The notes beneath the pieces are model-generated. The model did not search any database. It worked only from the letters and a program-made list of their open reading frames with translations, and was not told where the DNA came from. Position numbers and translations under genes: made by a program. Positions 52,271 through 61,163 of a stretch of DNA of 64,000 nt are shown here, piece after piece; position 1 is the stretch's first letter; each line of letters opens with the position of its first letter. This DNA is from Spartobacteria bacterium (lineage in GTDB: Bacteria > Verrucomicrobiota > Verrucomicrobiia > Chthoniobacterales > UBA10450): assembly GCA_003134785.1 (NCBI GenBank), contig PLCN01000011.1:93246-157245 (forward strand). The letters run 5' to 3'.

Positions 52271-53455
52271 TTAATTGGGTTTAGTAAACAGCGAATCGTC
52301 CACCGGGACATTGAATTCAACTTTGTCGATCTTGCGTGTCGACGTGGGATTTTGAGTATCGACTGCTGCGAAACGAACCGTGCCGGGGAGCTTGACGTCA
52401 TCAACCGCGCGATAGTCTTCGAAGTCGATTTGCTCTGGGATGATACCGATCATGGTGCTGGTGTCCGCGACGCGTCGTAAGAGGAGTCCGCTTTCTGAAT
52501 CGAAATAAAGATGCTCCCGTTTTTGATCGGCCCGGGTCGCATTGAGGACATAGACATCGCGATTGTTGATTTTCTCTTTGGCGGCCACCTCGAACTTCGA
52601 AAATTGCTCTCTTAAGTTCAGGTTACCAAACAAGGCCAGCGACAGCTTCAGATCTTCCAACTGCTGCCCAGACAGTTCGTTTACGCCATAAGCATTCTTT
52701 TCCCAGCCTCTCGGTTCGTTCACGATTCGAACGCGCGTCCCACGCTGAGTAGTAACGCTGTCGTAGCCTTTGTCCGGAGCGACTTGATCGGCTTCGAAGG
52801 TGCCAGTCGATCCACTAGCGTTTTCGACCGTGCCCGTAATCACGGCGCTCTTGATCCTGGCGATCGCCGCCTGGCCGCCAATGGCTGCGGCGTATTTACT
52901 TAGGATTTCGTCAGCCGTTGGTAGTGCCGGCGTCGCCGTGGCAGTCGGCTGCGGTCCGGCGGCTGGTGGCGACATTGTTTTGAGGGCTACCGGGAAATTG
53001 GAAAATTTTGGGACCACTGCCTGGCCTCGATGACATGTATAACAACTAATCTGCGGCTCGTTGTGAAACGTCGTCGCGTTCGCCTCCAAGACCATCTTGA
53101 TCATCCCGCGCGCGATCCGCTTTGTTTCCTTGTCGTCGGCCGCCGTGTCCATTTTTCCGTCTTTGCTCATGACGTGGCAGTAAGTGCAGCTTACTCCGAG
53201 CGATACAGTGAAAAATTTCATCGTCGGGATCAGCTGATACTCGGGCATGCCGGTCAACACCTTGATGTTCTTATTGCCTTGCTCGACCGTGGGACCCGAC
53301 GGTGCCACAGCCTTTTCGTTGGTCGAAGCGCGCGCATCACTACGTTTCAGGATCAGGGCTAGAGCAGCGACCACCGCCAGAATGGTCACCGTCGATTCAA
53401 GAATACGAAGCGATCGATTCTTCGTCGGGAAACAACGCATCCAGCTTGCTCGCAT
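52271..53455 (-). CDS. c-type cytochrome related to photosynthetic reaction-centre cytochrome subunit
   Basis: A protein of about 394 residues with an N-terminal membrane anchor or signal helix (SLRILESTVTILAVVAALALIL is split near 14-35), two haem-binding CxxCH motifs (CTYCH near 92, CYTCH near 137) in a context (LGVSCTYCHVM, ISCYTCHRGQ) typical of the 'photo-RC cytochrome' family found in non-phototrophs, and a long C-terminal outer-membrane-lipoprotein-like beta domain (VITGTVENASGSTGTFEADQ). ATG 53455 or 53440 is the likely start. It lies 13 bases before padR and 22 after the avidin-like gene. Confidence 0.8.
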   Translation of the reverse strand: MRASWMRCFPTKNRSLRILESTVTILAVVAALALILKRSDARASTNEKAVAPSGPTVEQGNKNIKVLTGMPEYQLIPTMKFFTVSLGVSCTYCHVMSKDGKMDTAADDKETKRIARGMIKMVLEANATTFHNEPQISCYTCHRGQAVVPKFSNFPVALKTMSPPAAGPQPTATATPALPTADEILSKYAAAIGGQAAIARIKSAVITGTVENASGSTGTFEADQVAPDKGYDSVTTQRGTRVRIVNEPRGWEKNAYGVNELSGQQLEDLKLSLALFGNLNLREQFSKFEVAAKEKINNRDVYVLNATRADQKREHLYFDSESGLLLRRVADTSTMIGIIPEQIDFEDYRAVDDVKLPGTVRFAAVDTQNPTSTRKIDKVEFNVPVDDSLFTKPN

Positions 53456-53477
53456 AGGTGAAGTACGCTGGCGTCGA

Positions 53478-53948
53478 TTAAGGAGCCTTTGTCCAAACGT
53501 CCTCGCCCGTGACGATGTGCGCCCAATCGTAGGCGGTATTCGGTCGGACGTTGTGCCACATGGCAAAAATCTTGTTGTCCTTCAGATAGCCAGTCTCACT
53601 CGAAATGCTTCCGTAGGTGGAGAGACTAACCGTGAATGAAACCGTAATGACGTTGTCGGCTTTCTCCTGCGGCGGCGCCGAGCTTACCCATCCGGTGACC
53701 TCAAACTCCTTCCCGCCAGCGGGGCCTGAAGGCGGGATGTACTTTCCGGTGATGCGACCCGTGCTCGCATCGACGGCAGTAATGTTGATAATTGCGCCTC
53801 CCGTTCGAGCTCCGATCATTTCCTGAGTCCATTTGCCCACGAGTTTACTTCCGAGCGACGTGTCCTGAGGTTCGGCGATCGCCGCTGAATCGAGAAATGG
53901 GATCACGGCCAGCCAGAGAAAGCGCGGAAAGCGAATGGAATTTTTCAT
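53478..53948 (-). CDS. Exported avidin/streptavidin-like protein
   Basis: A 156-residue product with a signal peptide (about 1-25; ending AIAEP). The mature part follows the avidin-family strand pattern: GKWTQEMIGARTGG, GRITGKYIPP, FEVTGWVSSAP, VITVSFTVSLSTYGSIS, KIFAMWHNV and GEDVWTK. Residues matching streptavidin Trp108, Trp120 and Asp128 are present, but the Trp79 position is occupied by Phe, so biotin affinity may be lower. Strictly an inference from pattern matching. ATG at 53948; first gene of a probable four-gene operon with cytochrome, PadR and permease. Confidence 0.6.
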   Translation of the reverse strand: MKNSIRFPRFLWLAVIPFLDSAAIAEPQDTSLGSKLVGKWTQEMIGARTGGAIINITAVDASTGRITGKYIPPSGPAGGKEFEVTGWVSSAPPQEKADNVITVSFTVSLSTYGSISSETGYLKDNKIFAMWHNVRPNTAYDWAHIVTGEDVWTKAP

Positions 53949-54258
53949 GGGTAAATAATCGTTGTATATGCCTAGACAGTCTTGGTGGGCACACTGTTCA
54001 AATATTTGCCTAGACTGTCAAGGCGAGATTGTTGGCCGCGCTATTTTGTCGTTACGCAGCGAGGGATTCTATCGTTCGGTCATTCTCGCACAAGAGTTCT
54101 GCCTGGCCCGGCCGGGAGGCCGCTCAGAGCGCCTTTGGCCGCGCAAATAAGAAGAATTTCCATCAGCGTGTCCGTTTTGGGGCCGGTTTTGCGCATTACT
54201 TCTATGAGTGGAAGATTTTTTGTGAGAGCGTGTTGTGGCGGTGAACTAAAGAGTATTT
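53949..54258. other. Divergent intergenic region, avidin-like gene / M23 peptidase
   Basis: This 310-base region holds the operator pair at 53970-54019. The rest (54020-54258) shows short overlapping frames without coding character and an AAAGAG ribosome-binding site 8 bases before the M23 gene. No other feature is recognised. Confidence 0.4.
53970..54019 (-). promoter_or_regulatory. Candidate operator pair upstream of the avidin-like operon
   Basis: GCCTAGACAGTC (53970-53981) and GCCTAGACTGTC (54008-54019) are near-identical direct repeats 38 bases apart, and each centres on an odd palindrome (GACAGTC, AGACTGTC). They lie 22-71 bases before the avidin-like ATG. On the minus strand one overlaps a TTGACA -35-like box. 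The location suits binding by the PadR protein of the operon. Confidence 0.45.
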
Positions 54259-56346
54259 ATGAAAAGAAAACGATTGAAAGGATGGTCGGTCGTCTTGGGC
54301 GGGATTTATCTGCTGGCAATGACCTCCAAGGTTTTCGCCCAGGCTAATTTTGCCCCGTCGACTTGCGCTAAGAAGTATTCCTTTTACCCGCAAGGCGGGA
54401 ACTTCTTCGGAGACCTTTTCCCGAATAACTTCGTCGACCTCGACAACTCTTCGGGCATTCTGGATTGGCACTGCGGTAACTATACCTATGACGGCCACCT
54501 GGGCATTGACACCGAGATCCTCGGCTTTCCAGCCCAGGCGGTAGGCGTGCCGATCTTCGCGGTCCTGGATGGAACGGTCCTGGAAGCGCACGACGGCGAA
54601 CCAGACATGAACACGACCGCTGCAAACGTGCCCGTAAATTATGTGAAACTCGATCACGGCGATGGTCAAACCACGACCTATTTTCACATGAAGAAAGACA
54701 GCGTGGCTGTTTCCATCGGCCAGTCGGTCAAGGCAGGCCAACAGATTGGCTTGACCGGAAGCAGTGGATCAAGCACGGCGCCGCATTTGCATTTGCAATC
54801 GGAGCTGAACGGCGTCGTCTTTGAGCCGTTCGCCGGATCATGCCGCGGTGGTGTGAGTAGCTGGATCGCGCAGCCTGCCTTTCGAACTGATCTCTATCTG
54901 CGTGAGCTCGTTCTAACCAATGACAATCTTTTCAACTGGAAGGGCTTTCCGTTTGATACGAGCCGCACCGGGACCTTTCTTACCGGGAGCCAAAGCGTCG
55001 GCTTTTGGTGTGTCTTGGGGAATGGAGACTCGCTCAGGAAAGTCAGCTTGCGTTATTTGCGTCCTGACAGCTCGGTCGCACTCGCTCCTACTCCTTACAC
55101 GACCAGTTCTTTTTTCCGTAATGGCGTAGTGGACTTCTTTTACACCCTCAATCTCGACGTGACGGGGCTTTGGCACCTCGAAATTTCGATCAACGATCAA
55201 GTCGTTGCCAACGCGCCTTTCACGGTGATCGATTCGGGTTCGCCAGTGAATCGGCCTCCAGCAGGCGTAGAGGCTGCCTTCGATCCGCCCGCGCCCACCG
55301 CCAATGATGTCCTCTTTTGCCGGATCACTTCGTCGACCCTTCTTCTGGATCCCGATTACGATCTGCCGCGTTTCCGTTACCTGTGGAAGGTGAATGGTGT
55401 CACGGTGCGCGATGTCATTAGCGCTGGCCTGGCGGACGCTATTGCGCGAAATAGCGCCGCGGCCGGCGACACTGTCACCTGCACGGTGACCCCTTCGGAT
55501 GGAACTCTCGACGGTCCCTCGACTGTGGTGTCATCGTCTGTCGCCGTTCCCGCTTCGGTTTCCGATCATCTGTTGAATATCTCGACGCGTCTGCCTGTCC
55601 GGACTGGCGATGACGTATTGATCGGCGGCATGATTGCGACTGGGTCGGAACCGAAGAAAGTTATCATCCGCGCGATCGGCCCCTCGCTCGGGGCGGCAGG
55701 CGTGCAAGGTGTGCTGCCCGATCCGGTGCTCGAGTTGCATGATGATACCGGAGCGATTGTTGCGAGTAACGACGATTGGAAGACGAGCGCACAAGCTGCG
55801 GATATTCAAGCTACCGGGATCGCTCCTGCGAGCGATCTCGAAGCCGCGATCATCGCGACCTTGAACCCGAACCATGGTTACACGGCGGTCGTGCGCGGCA
55901 AAGGGGCGGCGACGGGAATTGCGGTGGTGGAAGCATACGATCTGGCACAAGGCGCAAACTCGAAACTAGCTAACATCAGCACGCGCGGATTCGTCGACAC
56001 CGGCGACAATGTCTTGATCGGGGGTTTCATCATTGGTGGAGCAGGACAGGGGAGTGCGGGTGTCGTCGTGCGTGCCATCGGGCCGTCGCTCGCTGGCGCC
56101 GGAATCGCAAATCCCCTGGCAGATCCCCTGCTGGAAATCCACGATGGCAACGGCGTTCTCGCCACCTTTAACGACGATTGGAAAGATTGTCAGGCGGCGG
56201 AGATCCAAGCGACCAGCTTGCAGCCCTCGGATGACAACGAATCCGCCGTGGTCGCGACGCTGCGACCAGGCAATTACACAGCCATCATCCGGGGAAAAAA
56301 TAACTCCACCGGGATAGGCCTAATGGAAGTTTATAACATTCAGTGA
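54259..56346 (+). CDS. Secreted M23-family peptidase with C-terminal tandem repeat domain
   Basis: A 695-residue exported protein. Signal peptide about 1-28 (ending KVFAQA). The peptidase M23/LytM domain (about 75-195) has the zinc motifs GHLGIDTE (near 80) and PHLHLQ (near 176). Next come beta-sandwich regions with an Ig-like PPAPTANDVLFCRI stretch, then two copies of the C-terminal domain shared with the proteins at 7-13.5 kb (NISTRLPVRTGDDVLIGG, KLANISTRGFVDTGDNVLIG), ending EVYNIQ at the stop. It may cleave cell-wall peptides of other cells or its own. The last 360 bases are duplicated at 61668-62027. Confidence 0.9.
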   Translation: MKRKRLKGWSVVLGGIYLLAMTSKVFAQANFAPSTCAKKYSFYPQGGNFFGDLFPNNFVDLDNSSGILDWHCGNYTYDGHLGIDTEILGFPAQAVGVPIFAVLDGTVLEAHDGEPDMNTTAANVPVNYVKLDHGDGQTTTYFHMKKDSVAVSIGQSVKAGQQIGLTGSSGSSTAPHLHLQSELNGVVFEPFAGSCRGGVSSWIAQPAFRTDLYLRELVLTNDNLFNWKGFPFDTSRTGTFLTGSQSVGFWCVLGNGDSLRKVSLRYLRPDSSVALAPTPYTTSSFFRNGVVDFFYTLNLDVTGLWHLEISINDQVVANAPFTVIDSGSPVNRPPAGVEAAFDPPAPTANDVLFCRITSSTLLLDPDYDLPRFRYLWKVNGVTVRDVISAGLADAIARNSAAAGDTVTCTVTPSDGTLDGPSTVVSSSVAVPASVSDHLLNISTRLPVRTGDDVLIGGMIATGSEPKKVIIRAIGPSLGAAGVQGVLPDPVLELHDDTGAIVASNDDWKTSAQAADIQATGIAPASDLEAAIIATLNPNHGYTAVVRGKGAATGIAVVEAYDLAQGANSKLANISTRGFVDTGDNVLIGGFIIGGAGQGSAGVVVRAIGPSLAGAGIANPLADPLLEIHDGNGVLATFNDDWKDCQAAEIQATSLQPSDDNESAVVATLRPGNYTAIIRGKNNSTGIGLMEVYNIQ

Positions 56347-56784
56347 GCACGCTCGCGAACGCGCGCGGGACCATCTGCGTTGGCCAATTCAACCGCGCCA
56401 GACTGAGTTCTTTCACTAAGGCATCGCGCGATACTTAGCTGCGAGGTCAGGCTTATGTCACTTCTCGTAAAAACTCTAGGAGGCGCTGAAGCGCGAGTCT
56501 TCTTCGCGGATTGTTTGGGCCGTGCGAATTCTTTAGACTTTCATAGCTTCCGATTAGGAGCGGCTCGGCTTCGTTGTAACGCTGCTCTATGGTCAAGCAT
56601 TCGCCCAGCGCACTCTGAGCAGAGCGACCCAGTAAGGTTCCTTCGGCAAGGACTCAGTGCGAAGTTTGACAGCTTCGCGCAAGATTGTTTCGCCTTCCTT
56701 GACTTGACCTGTTTTAGCCTCGTTCAAGCCTTGGATAATCAAAGCGGTCGGTTATTGGTCGTAATGCGGCCGAAAGTATCCGGG
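55987..56784. repeat. Segmental duplication, copy A (pairs with 61668-62470)
   Basis: This block matches 61668-62470. The first part (to about 56402) differs by only about ten substitutions by eye, including identical non-coding sequence GCACGCTCGCGAACGCGCGC after the stop; the second part, matching the kinase gene end, is far more diverged. The contrast suggests recent gene conversion or transfer of the first part over an older duplication. Confidence 0.85.
56416..56784 (-). pseudogene. Degraded remnant of a TPR Ser/Thr kinase C-terminus
   Basis: The minus strand matches the last ~120 codons of the kinase gene at 62096 (for example the terminal AAKYRAMP). It contains an in-frame TAA about 11 codons from the divergence of QRL(L/V)E and small indels, and ends abruptly at about 56784. 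It has no N-terminal part, so it is a non-functional copy left by duplication. Confidence 0.8.
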
Positions 56785-56787
56785 TAA

Positions 56788-56845
56788 TCGCTCCCGGTCG
56801 CGGGCGTCTTGGCCGATCCGACGCTCGAACTGCATGACGGCAGCA
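56788..56845 (+). pseudogene. Short remnant of the C-terminal tandem domain
   Basis: The plus strand reads SLPVAGVLADPTLELHDG, a clear piece of the repeat domain (compare GVLPDPVLELHD in the M23 protein). It directly abuts the kinase remnant and then degenerates. The whole stretch 56347-56877 is therefore a mosaic of broken pieces with no intact gene. Confidence 0.65.
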
Positions 56846-56877
56846 GTCAGGAAACCTCCGATCTGGAACCAAATGGT

Positions 56878-59604
56878 TTAGGGCGAACTGTTCGCGGCGG
56901 TCAGTTGTTTGATTGCTTCCTGGCAATCCGACATGCGTCGGGCGAATTCTTTCGGCTGCTCCGCCGCATCGGCTGGCGTTAAGGTGCCGTGAGCCTGAAG
57001 GTCGGAGAAGATCTCCTGGGCTTTTTCATAGGAACTCCGCGCCTCCGACCAGGCACGGAGGCGTTCCGTCATAGAAGCATTCTTGTCCGCGCCAGAGCGC
57101 GCAAAAACGTCTCCAAGCGTGTCGTGGTAGACCGCGAGATTGCGCGAGTAGATCGCGTTAGTGGGATCAGCCGCGAGGAGCGCGGTGACGATCGCGATGC
57201 TCTGGCGCGCGTGGGCCACCGCCTGCACCGCATCACCCGTGGCGGAGAGGGCGTCCGCGAGATCGGCGTGCGTGCCGGCAAGATCGAAGCTCGCCTGGGC
57301 ATTTTGCGGATCCGCCGCCGCAGATCTCTCTCGAATCGCCAGCGATTTTTGGAGGCTATCGACCGCGCCGGGATAATCTTCCGCGGCTATGAGCATGTCG
57401 CCCAGTTTGAAGTAACCCCAGCCCATTTCGCGACGGGCGCTGGCATTATCCGGAGCGGCCGCCGCCAGAGACTCGAGGATGACCACTCCTTTCCGGATAG
57501 ACAAGATTGCGTCGGGCTGGTGTGGATCAGAAGCGATGCCGATTTTAATCAGTTTGATCGCGACGGCGCGTTGCCGCTTTGCGTTCGAGTTATCCTGCCG
57601 CAACAACTCTTCGGAAATGGTTAGCGATTTTTTATAAGTCGTTAGGCGTTCCGCGTCGGCGTTGGCCGTCCGGCCGAGCCCGTCGGCCAGCGTCTCATAG
57701 GCGCGGGCCAGCTCGTCCTGGACAGCAAGATTCTTTGGCTGGTTCTGAGCCAGTTGGGCGAAGATCTGCAACGAGCGCCGGTACTCACGAATCATCTGCT
57801 CGATGTCACCTTTCTGTTCCATGATGTCGCCGAGCGCGCCATGGATGCGGCCGAGTTCCATTTGCGTATCGATAGTGGCGGCAGCCGGCTTGAAGCTTTC
57901 GCGAATCTGGAGTGCTTTCCGATAACTCGTTAGGGCGCCGTCGGTGTCGCCGATGTTAGCGGAATAGGGATTGCCCTGGATGTCGCCGATTTTTTCGTAG
58001 GCAGTGGCGAGCTCGCGTTGCAGCGCAATATTCCCGCCGGCGTCATGGGCCAGACTATCGAGATATTCGAGAGCACGGCTGACAATAAGGCGGCGCGTCG
58101 GCGTGGAACCGGCCAGATCTCTCACCGAATCGTGAATTTCAAACATCAAGGAATTGGCCAGCCGGCGGACTTGTCCGAACCGCCGCTCGGCCAGGATGCG
58201 CTGCTCGACCGCATAACCGAGAGCGATTGCGGCCAGAACGAGGAGGCCGGCGAAAGCAGCGGCCAGCTTGCGAATGCGGGAAAGCTTGCGGCGCATCTCC
58301 GCCACGCGCGCGGCGGCCAGCTCCACCTGCTTGCGCTGGTAATGTTCGGCCCGGTCCGCGCGAACGACGTCGGCCAGGGTATCGTGAGTTAGCTCCAGCC
58401 ACTTCACGTTGCCGGTCGTTTCGCGCTGCACGATCCGGCGATCGATTAGAGTGGTAACAATCTCCGGCGACATCCCGCGCTTGGTCAGCGCGTCTTCTTC
58501 CGCGATCCGGTTTCGCGCGCCGGAAGATGTAAGCAGGCAATCCTCGATGAACTCGCGGACGGTCCCGTCCATGCCTTGGAGGCCGCGCCGATAAAAATCC
58601 TGGAAGATTTCCGCGGCTTGTGCGTTACCTACCAGCTCGGCCGTAATCTTATCCTGACCCGCCTGGATGCGCCGGTTGTTAAGTTCCTGGAGAATAACGC
58701 TGAGCAAGGCAGGCTCGATGGCGCGTTTGCCGACCTTGGCGCGAGTTACTTCAGTTTGGAGGCGGGACCTTTCCGAGGAGGAAACAAAGTCAACGATGCG
58801 CAGCGCCACCTGCTCCTCCACGAGATGGCCGCCCGGTTTCAGGATAACCTCCATGGCTTGCTCGCCATTGAGGGGGAGAAGCCGAAAGCGATTGAACATG
58901 ATCGTGCGCAAGCGCTCGCGCAGTCCTTCGAGATCCGGCAGGAAATCTTCGCGCAAGGTCAGGACAACGCGGTAATCGGTCCGCTCCAGATCGTAATTGC
59001 GGGCCACGGCGCGGTCGGCATCGAAACGTTTCAGGAGCGCGGCCGGCGGCCGGTTCTCGACCAGGTCTTCCAGCTCAGCCAGGAAGGAGCTAGTCCGAGC
59101 GGCGCGGACAGGATTAGACTGGCCCACCGTCAACAGCTCCTCGAACTGGTCGAAGATAAGGATCGGCCTAACGAGTCGATTCTGACTGTCCCACCAGTCG
59201 CTATCCTTCTTGTGGAAGTATTCCCATAACGTTTCGGCGCGGACAGGCTTGGGCGCTTCGATTTCTTCCTCGGCCAGGACTTCCTCAATGCGGACTTCGA
59301 CCTGGTCTTCGAGCGGCGGCGCTTCCTCGGCGTGGTTCAACCGGATGTAGACCGGGATGAAGTGCGACTCCCGCAGCAGAGGCGAAACGCCCGCGCGAAG
59401 AATGGAACTTTTCCCAAGGCCCGATTTGCCGAAAAAAACGGTGACCGTTTCCTGACGGATAACGCGCGCCAGTTCCGTTACTTCGCGTTCCCGGCCAAAG
59501 AAGAAGGAATGATCGGCCTCGGTGAAGCTAATGAGCCCTGGCCAGGGATGGTCCTTATCGAGATGAATCTCGTCGCGTTCCCGGCCGCTCGCTTCTGTGA
59601 CCAT
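56878..59604 (-). CDS. nSTAND-type ATPase with transmembrane helix and TPR repeats
   Basis: A 908-residue STAND protein. Order: entry motif FFGREREVTEL, Walker A FFGKSGLGKSS (59-66), Walker B ILIFDQFEELL (near 150), winged-helix region ending WLELTHDTLADVVR (near 400), coiled coil, one membrane helix (LAAAFAGLLVLAAIALGYA, near 450), then about nine TPR-like helical pairs (LATAYEKIGDIQG, LGRIHGALGDIMEQKG, DLAGTHADLADALSATGD). The helix-plus-TPR half is the same kind as in the Ser/Thr kinases of this genome, so the protein looks like an nSTAND head on a kinase-type tail. It starts 6 bases after the SIR2/TIR gene; the pair likely works together. Confidence 0.9.
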   Translation of the reverse strand: MVTEASGRERDEIHLDKDHPWPGLISFTEADHSFFFGREREVTELARVIRQETVTVFFGKSGLGKSSILRAGVSPLLRESHFIPVYIRLNHAEEAPPLEDQVEVRIEEVLAEEEIEAPKPVRAETLWEYFHKKDSDWWDSQNRLVRPILIFDQFEELLTVGQSNPVRAARTSSFLAELEDLVENRPPAALLKRFDADRAVARNYDLERTDYRVVLTLREDFLPDLEGLRERLRTIMFNRFRLLPLNGEQAMEVILKPGGHLVEEQVALRIVDFVSSSERSRLQTEVTRAKVGKRAIEPALLSVILQELNNRRIQAGQDKITAELVGNAQAAEIFQDFYRRGLQGMDGTVREFIEDCLLTSSGARNRIAEEDALTKRGMSPEIVTTLIDRRIVQRETTGNVKWLELTHDTLADVVRADRAEHYQRKQVELAAARVAEMRRKLSRIRKLAAAFAGLLVLAAIALGYAVEQRILAERRFGQVRRLANSLMFEIHDSVRDLAGSTPTRRLIVSRALEYLDSLAHDAGGNIALQRELATAYEKIGDIQGNPYSANIGDTDGALTSYRKALQIRESFKPAAATIDTQMELGRIHGALGDIMEQKGDIEQMIREYRRSLQIFAQLAQNQPKNLAVQDELARAYETLADGLGRTANADAERLTTYKKSLTISEELLRQDNSNAKRQRAVAIKLIKIGIASDPHQPDAILSIRKGVVILESLAAAAPDNASARREMGWGYFKLGDMLIAAEDYPGAVDSLQKSLAIRERSAAADPQNAQASFDLAGTHADLADALSATGDAVQAVAHARQSIAIVTALLAADPTNAIYSRNLAVYHDTLGDVFARSGADKNASMTERLRAWSEARSSYEKAQEIFSDLQAHGTLTPADAAEQPKEFARRMSDCQEAIKQLTAANSSP

Positions 59605-59610
59605 AGACCT

Positions 59611-61005
59611 TTAGCTCCCGGCTGTCTTTGCCTTCTCGTAAAGCGTTTGGAGGCGATCGAGTAACTCCGCGTCCGGCGTTTCCGAAAGCATCTTAGTACA
59701 CTGGATGCGTTTGAATTCGTCAGGGATCTTCGCCTGAGCGGGATCGAGGTTATCGATCAAGATCGGAAAGAGAAATTGCCGGTCCGAGCCGGTGAAATGC
59801 GGCAACCGTTCCAAAGCCCAACTCCATTCCATCCGAAAGAAACCGTCCGGCCGGGACTCCGTGGTTTGCGAGAGGAGCGGCAGAAAAACCGAGCAGGTAT
59901 TGATGTAACGCCGGATCTTCTTCGAATAATCGTCGCCGCCTTCGAGCGCGCGCTGGTCGAGCCAGACGTCTACGTCGCGCGCGACCAAAGCATCGCGAAT
60001 GGCGAGGGCCACGTCCTGATCGCGCGACACAGCGCCGGTGGCGTCAGTCCTACAGTAACTAATGAAGACCGCATTCTGCGCCATGGGTCTGCCATCCGTC
60101 GGCATGGCGGCGGGCTTCACCTCCTGCTTGCCGAAGCGTTCCTGCCAGCGTTCCGCCAGCTCGAGGACAAACTGGGTCGGACCCAGCTCGTCGATCACTT
60201 CCGTATTGATGGTGAAGTTCCTGAGGAAGAAACGCAGTTGCGGGTCGTTCTTCGCCTCGGAGATGTATTGCTTCGCTTCTCCCTGGTGGAGTGATTTCTG
60301 CCGGGACATCCGCAAAAAAATGCGCGTGAGCCAGTCGGGAAAGCTGTTGCCGAGCATGAGCAGGGGACGGTCATATAGCTCGCTGAAAATCCGCTTCGGC
60401 CGGTACTCGGCGGTCTGGAGCGCGTGGAGATATTCGACGATGTCGCCTTCGGTCAAGGCAAACTGCAAAGGCGTCTTGTAGTTGCCGAAGCACTGGAAGA
60501 CAACCGGCCGACCCGTCGCCAGTTGATCGGTAATCTGCGATTCGGTTGGAACATTCTTCGGCGAGTAAGCGATCACCTCAGTCCGCTGTTTCATTCCCTG
60601 AAAGCGTTCTTCGTTCAGGGCGCGCTCCATGAGATCGTCAAAGGTGGTGCTGACAAAAAGATTCAGGTGCGTGATTTTCGCCAGCGCGCGCAAAGCATTG
60701 GGGATGGCGGGATTCCACTGTTCGTATTCCTTGCCGAGATCGTCGTAGACATTAAAAGGGCTGTCGCGGAAATCGGGATGCCTTCGCACCGTCGCGCTCA
60801 AGTTTCCCTGCAAGGATTCTTCGAGTTCGATGCCGCAGGAGTCGGCGTAGCGCCTCGCCAAGGCGCCATAGAGGGTGGTGCCTTCGGGTTCGCCGGGAAG
60901 CTGGAGCAATTCCTCGCCGACAATGGGCACGACATTGCCTTTTGAGATCAGGTCGAGAAGCTGATTCCAAAAGCGATCCTTCTTGCGGACTTCAATGGCG
61001 CTCAT
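59611..61005 (-). CDS. SIR2-like / TIR two-domain protein
   Basis: A 464-residue protein. The N-terminal half (about 10-295) has the SIR2-like fold pattern (NVVPIVGEELL, VSTTFDDLMERAL, LLMLGNSFPDWLTRIF), but catalytic positions are altered: TNxD is TTFD at 120-123 and the catalytic His of the HG motif is Phe173. The C-terminal half is a TIR domain (about 310-450): NAVFISYCRTD, VDVWLDQRALEGGDDY, and Glu394 in RMEWSWALE, the expected catalytic Glu of NAD+-cleaving TIRs. ATG start; followed after 6 bases by the nSTAND gene. NAD+ depletion on threat recognition is the likely theme; antiphage function is inferred from domain company only. Confidence 0.88.
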   Translation of the reverse strand: MSAIEVRKKDRFWNQLLDLISKGNVVPIVGEELLQLPGEPEGTTLYGALARRYADSCGIELEESLQGNLSATVRRHPDFRDSPFNVYDDLGKEYEQWNPAIPNALRALAKITHLNLFVSTTFDDLMERALNEERFQGMKQRTEVIAYSPKNVPTESQITDQLATGRPVVFQCFGNYKTPLQFALTEGDIVEYLHALQTAEYRPKRIFSELYDRPLLMLGNSFPDWLTRIFLRMSRQKSLHQGEAKQYISEAKNDPQLRFFLRNFTINTEVIDELGPTQFVLELAERWQERFGKQEVKPAAMPTDGRPMAQNAVFISYCRTDATGAVSRDQDVALAIRDALVARDVDVWLDQRALEGGDDYSKKIRRYINTCSVFLPLLSQTTESRPDGFFRMEWSWALERLPHFTGSDRQFLFPILIDNLDPAQAKIPDEFKRIQCTKMLSETPDAELLDRLQTLYEKAKTAGS

Positions 61006-61163
61006 ACGGACGCTGCCGTTGTGCGGCGTTGCGACATAGGGGAATCTAAAAAAAACCGGGCCGCGGCGAAAGGAAATTCGACCGAGCCCGTTTGCCCTCG
61101 CGCTGGGAATCGTGATTTATCTCTTCTGGCAATCGACGACCGCCTGCGCAACATGTGGAGCAG

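Noticed and set aside
61006..61163. GC-rich segment followed by T8 on the minus strand before the SIR2/TIR gene, read as an attenuator
   Set aside because: The stem (CGGGC/GCCCG with a 24-base loop) is too weak and too interrupted to call.
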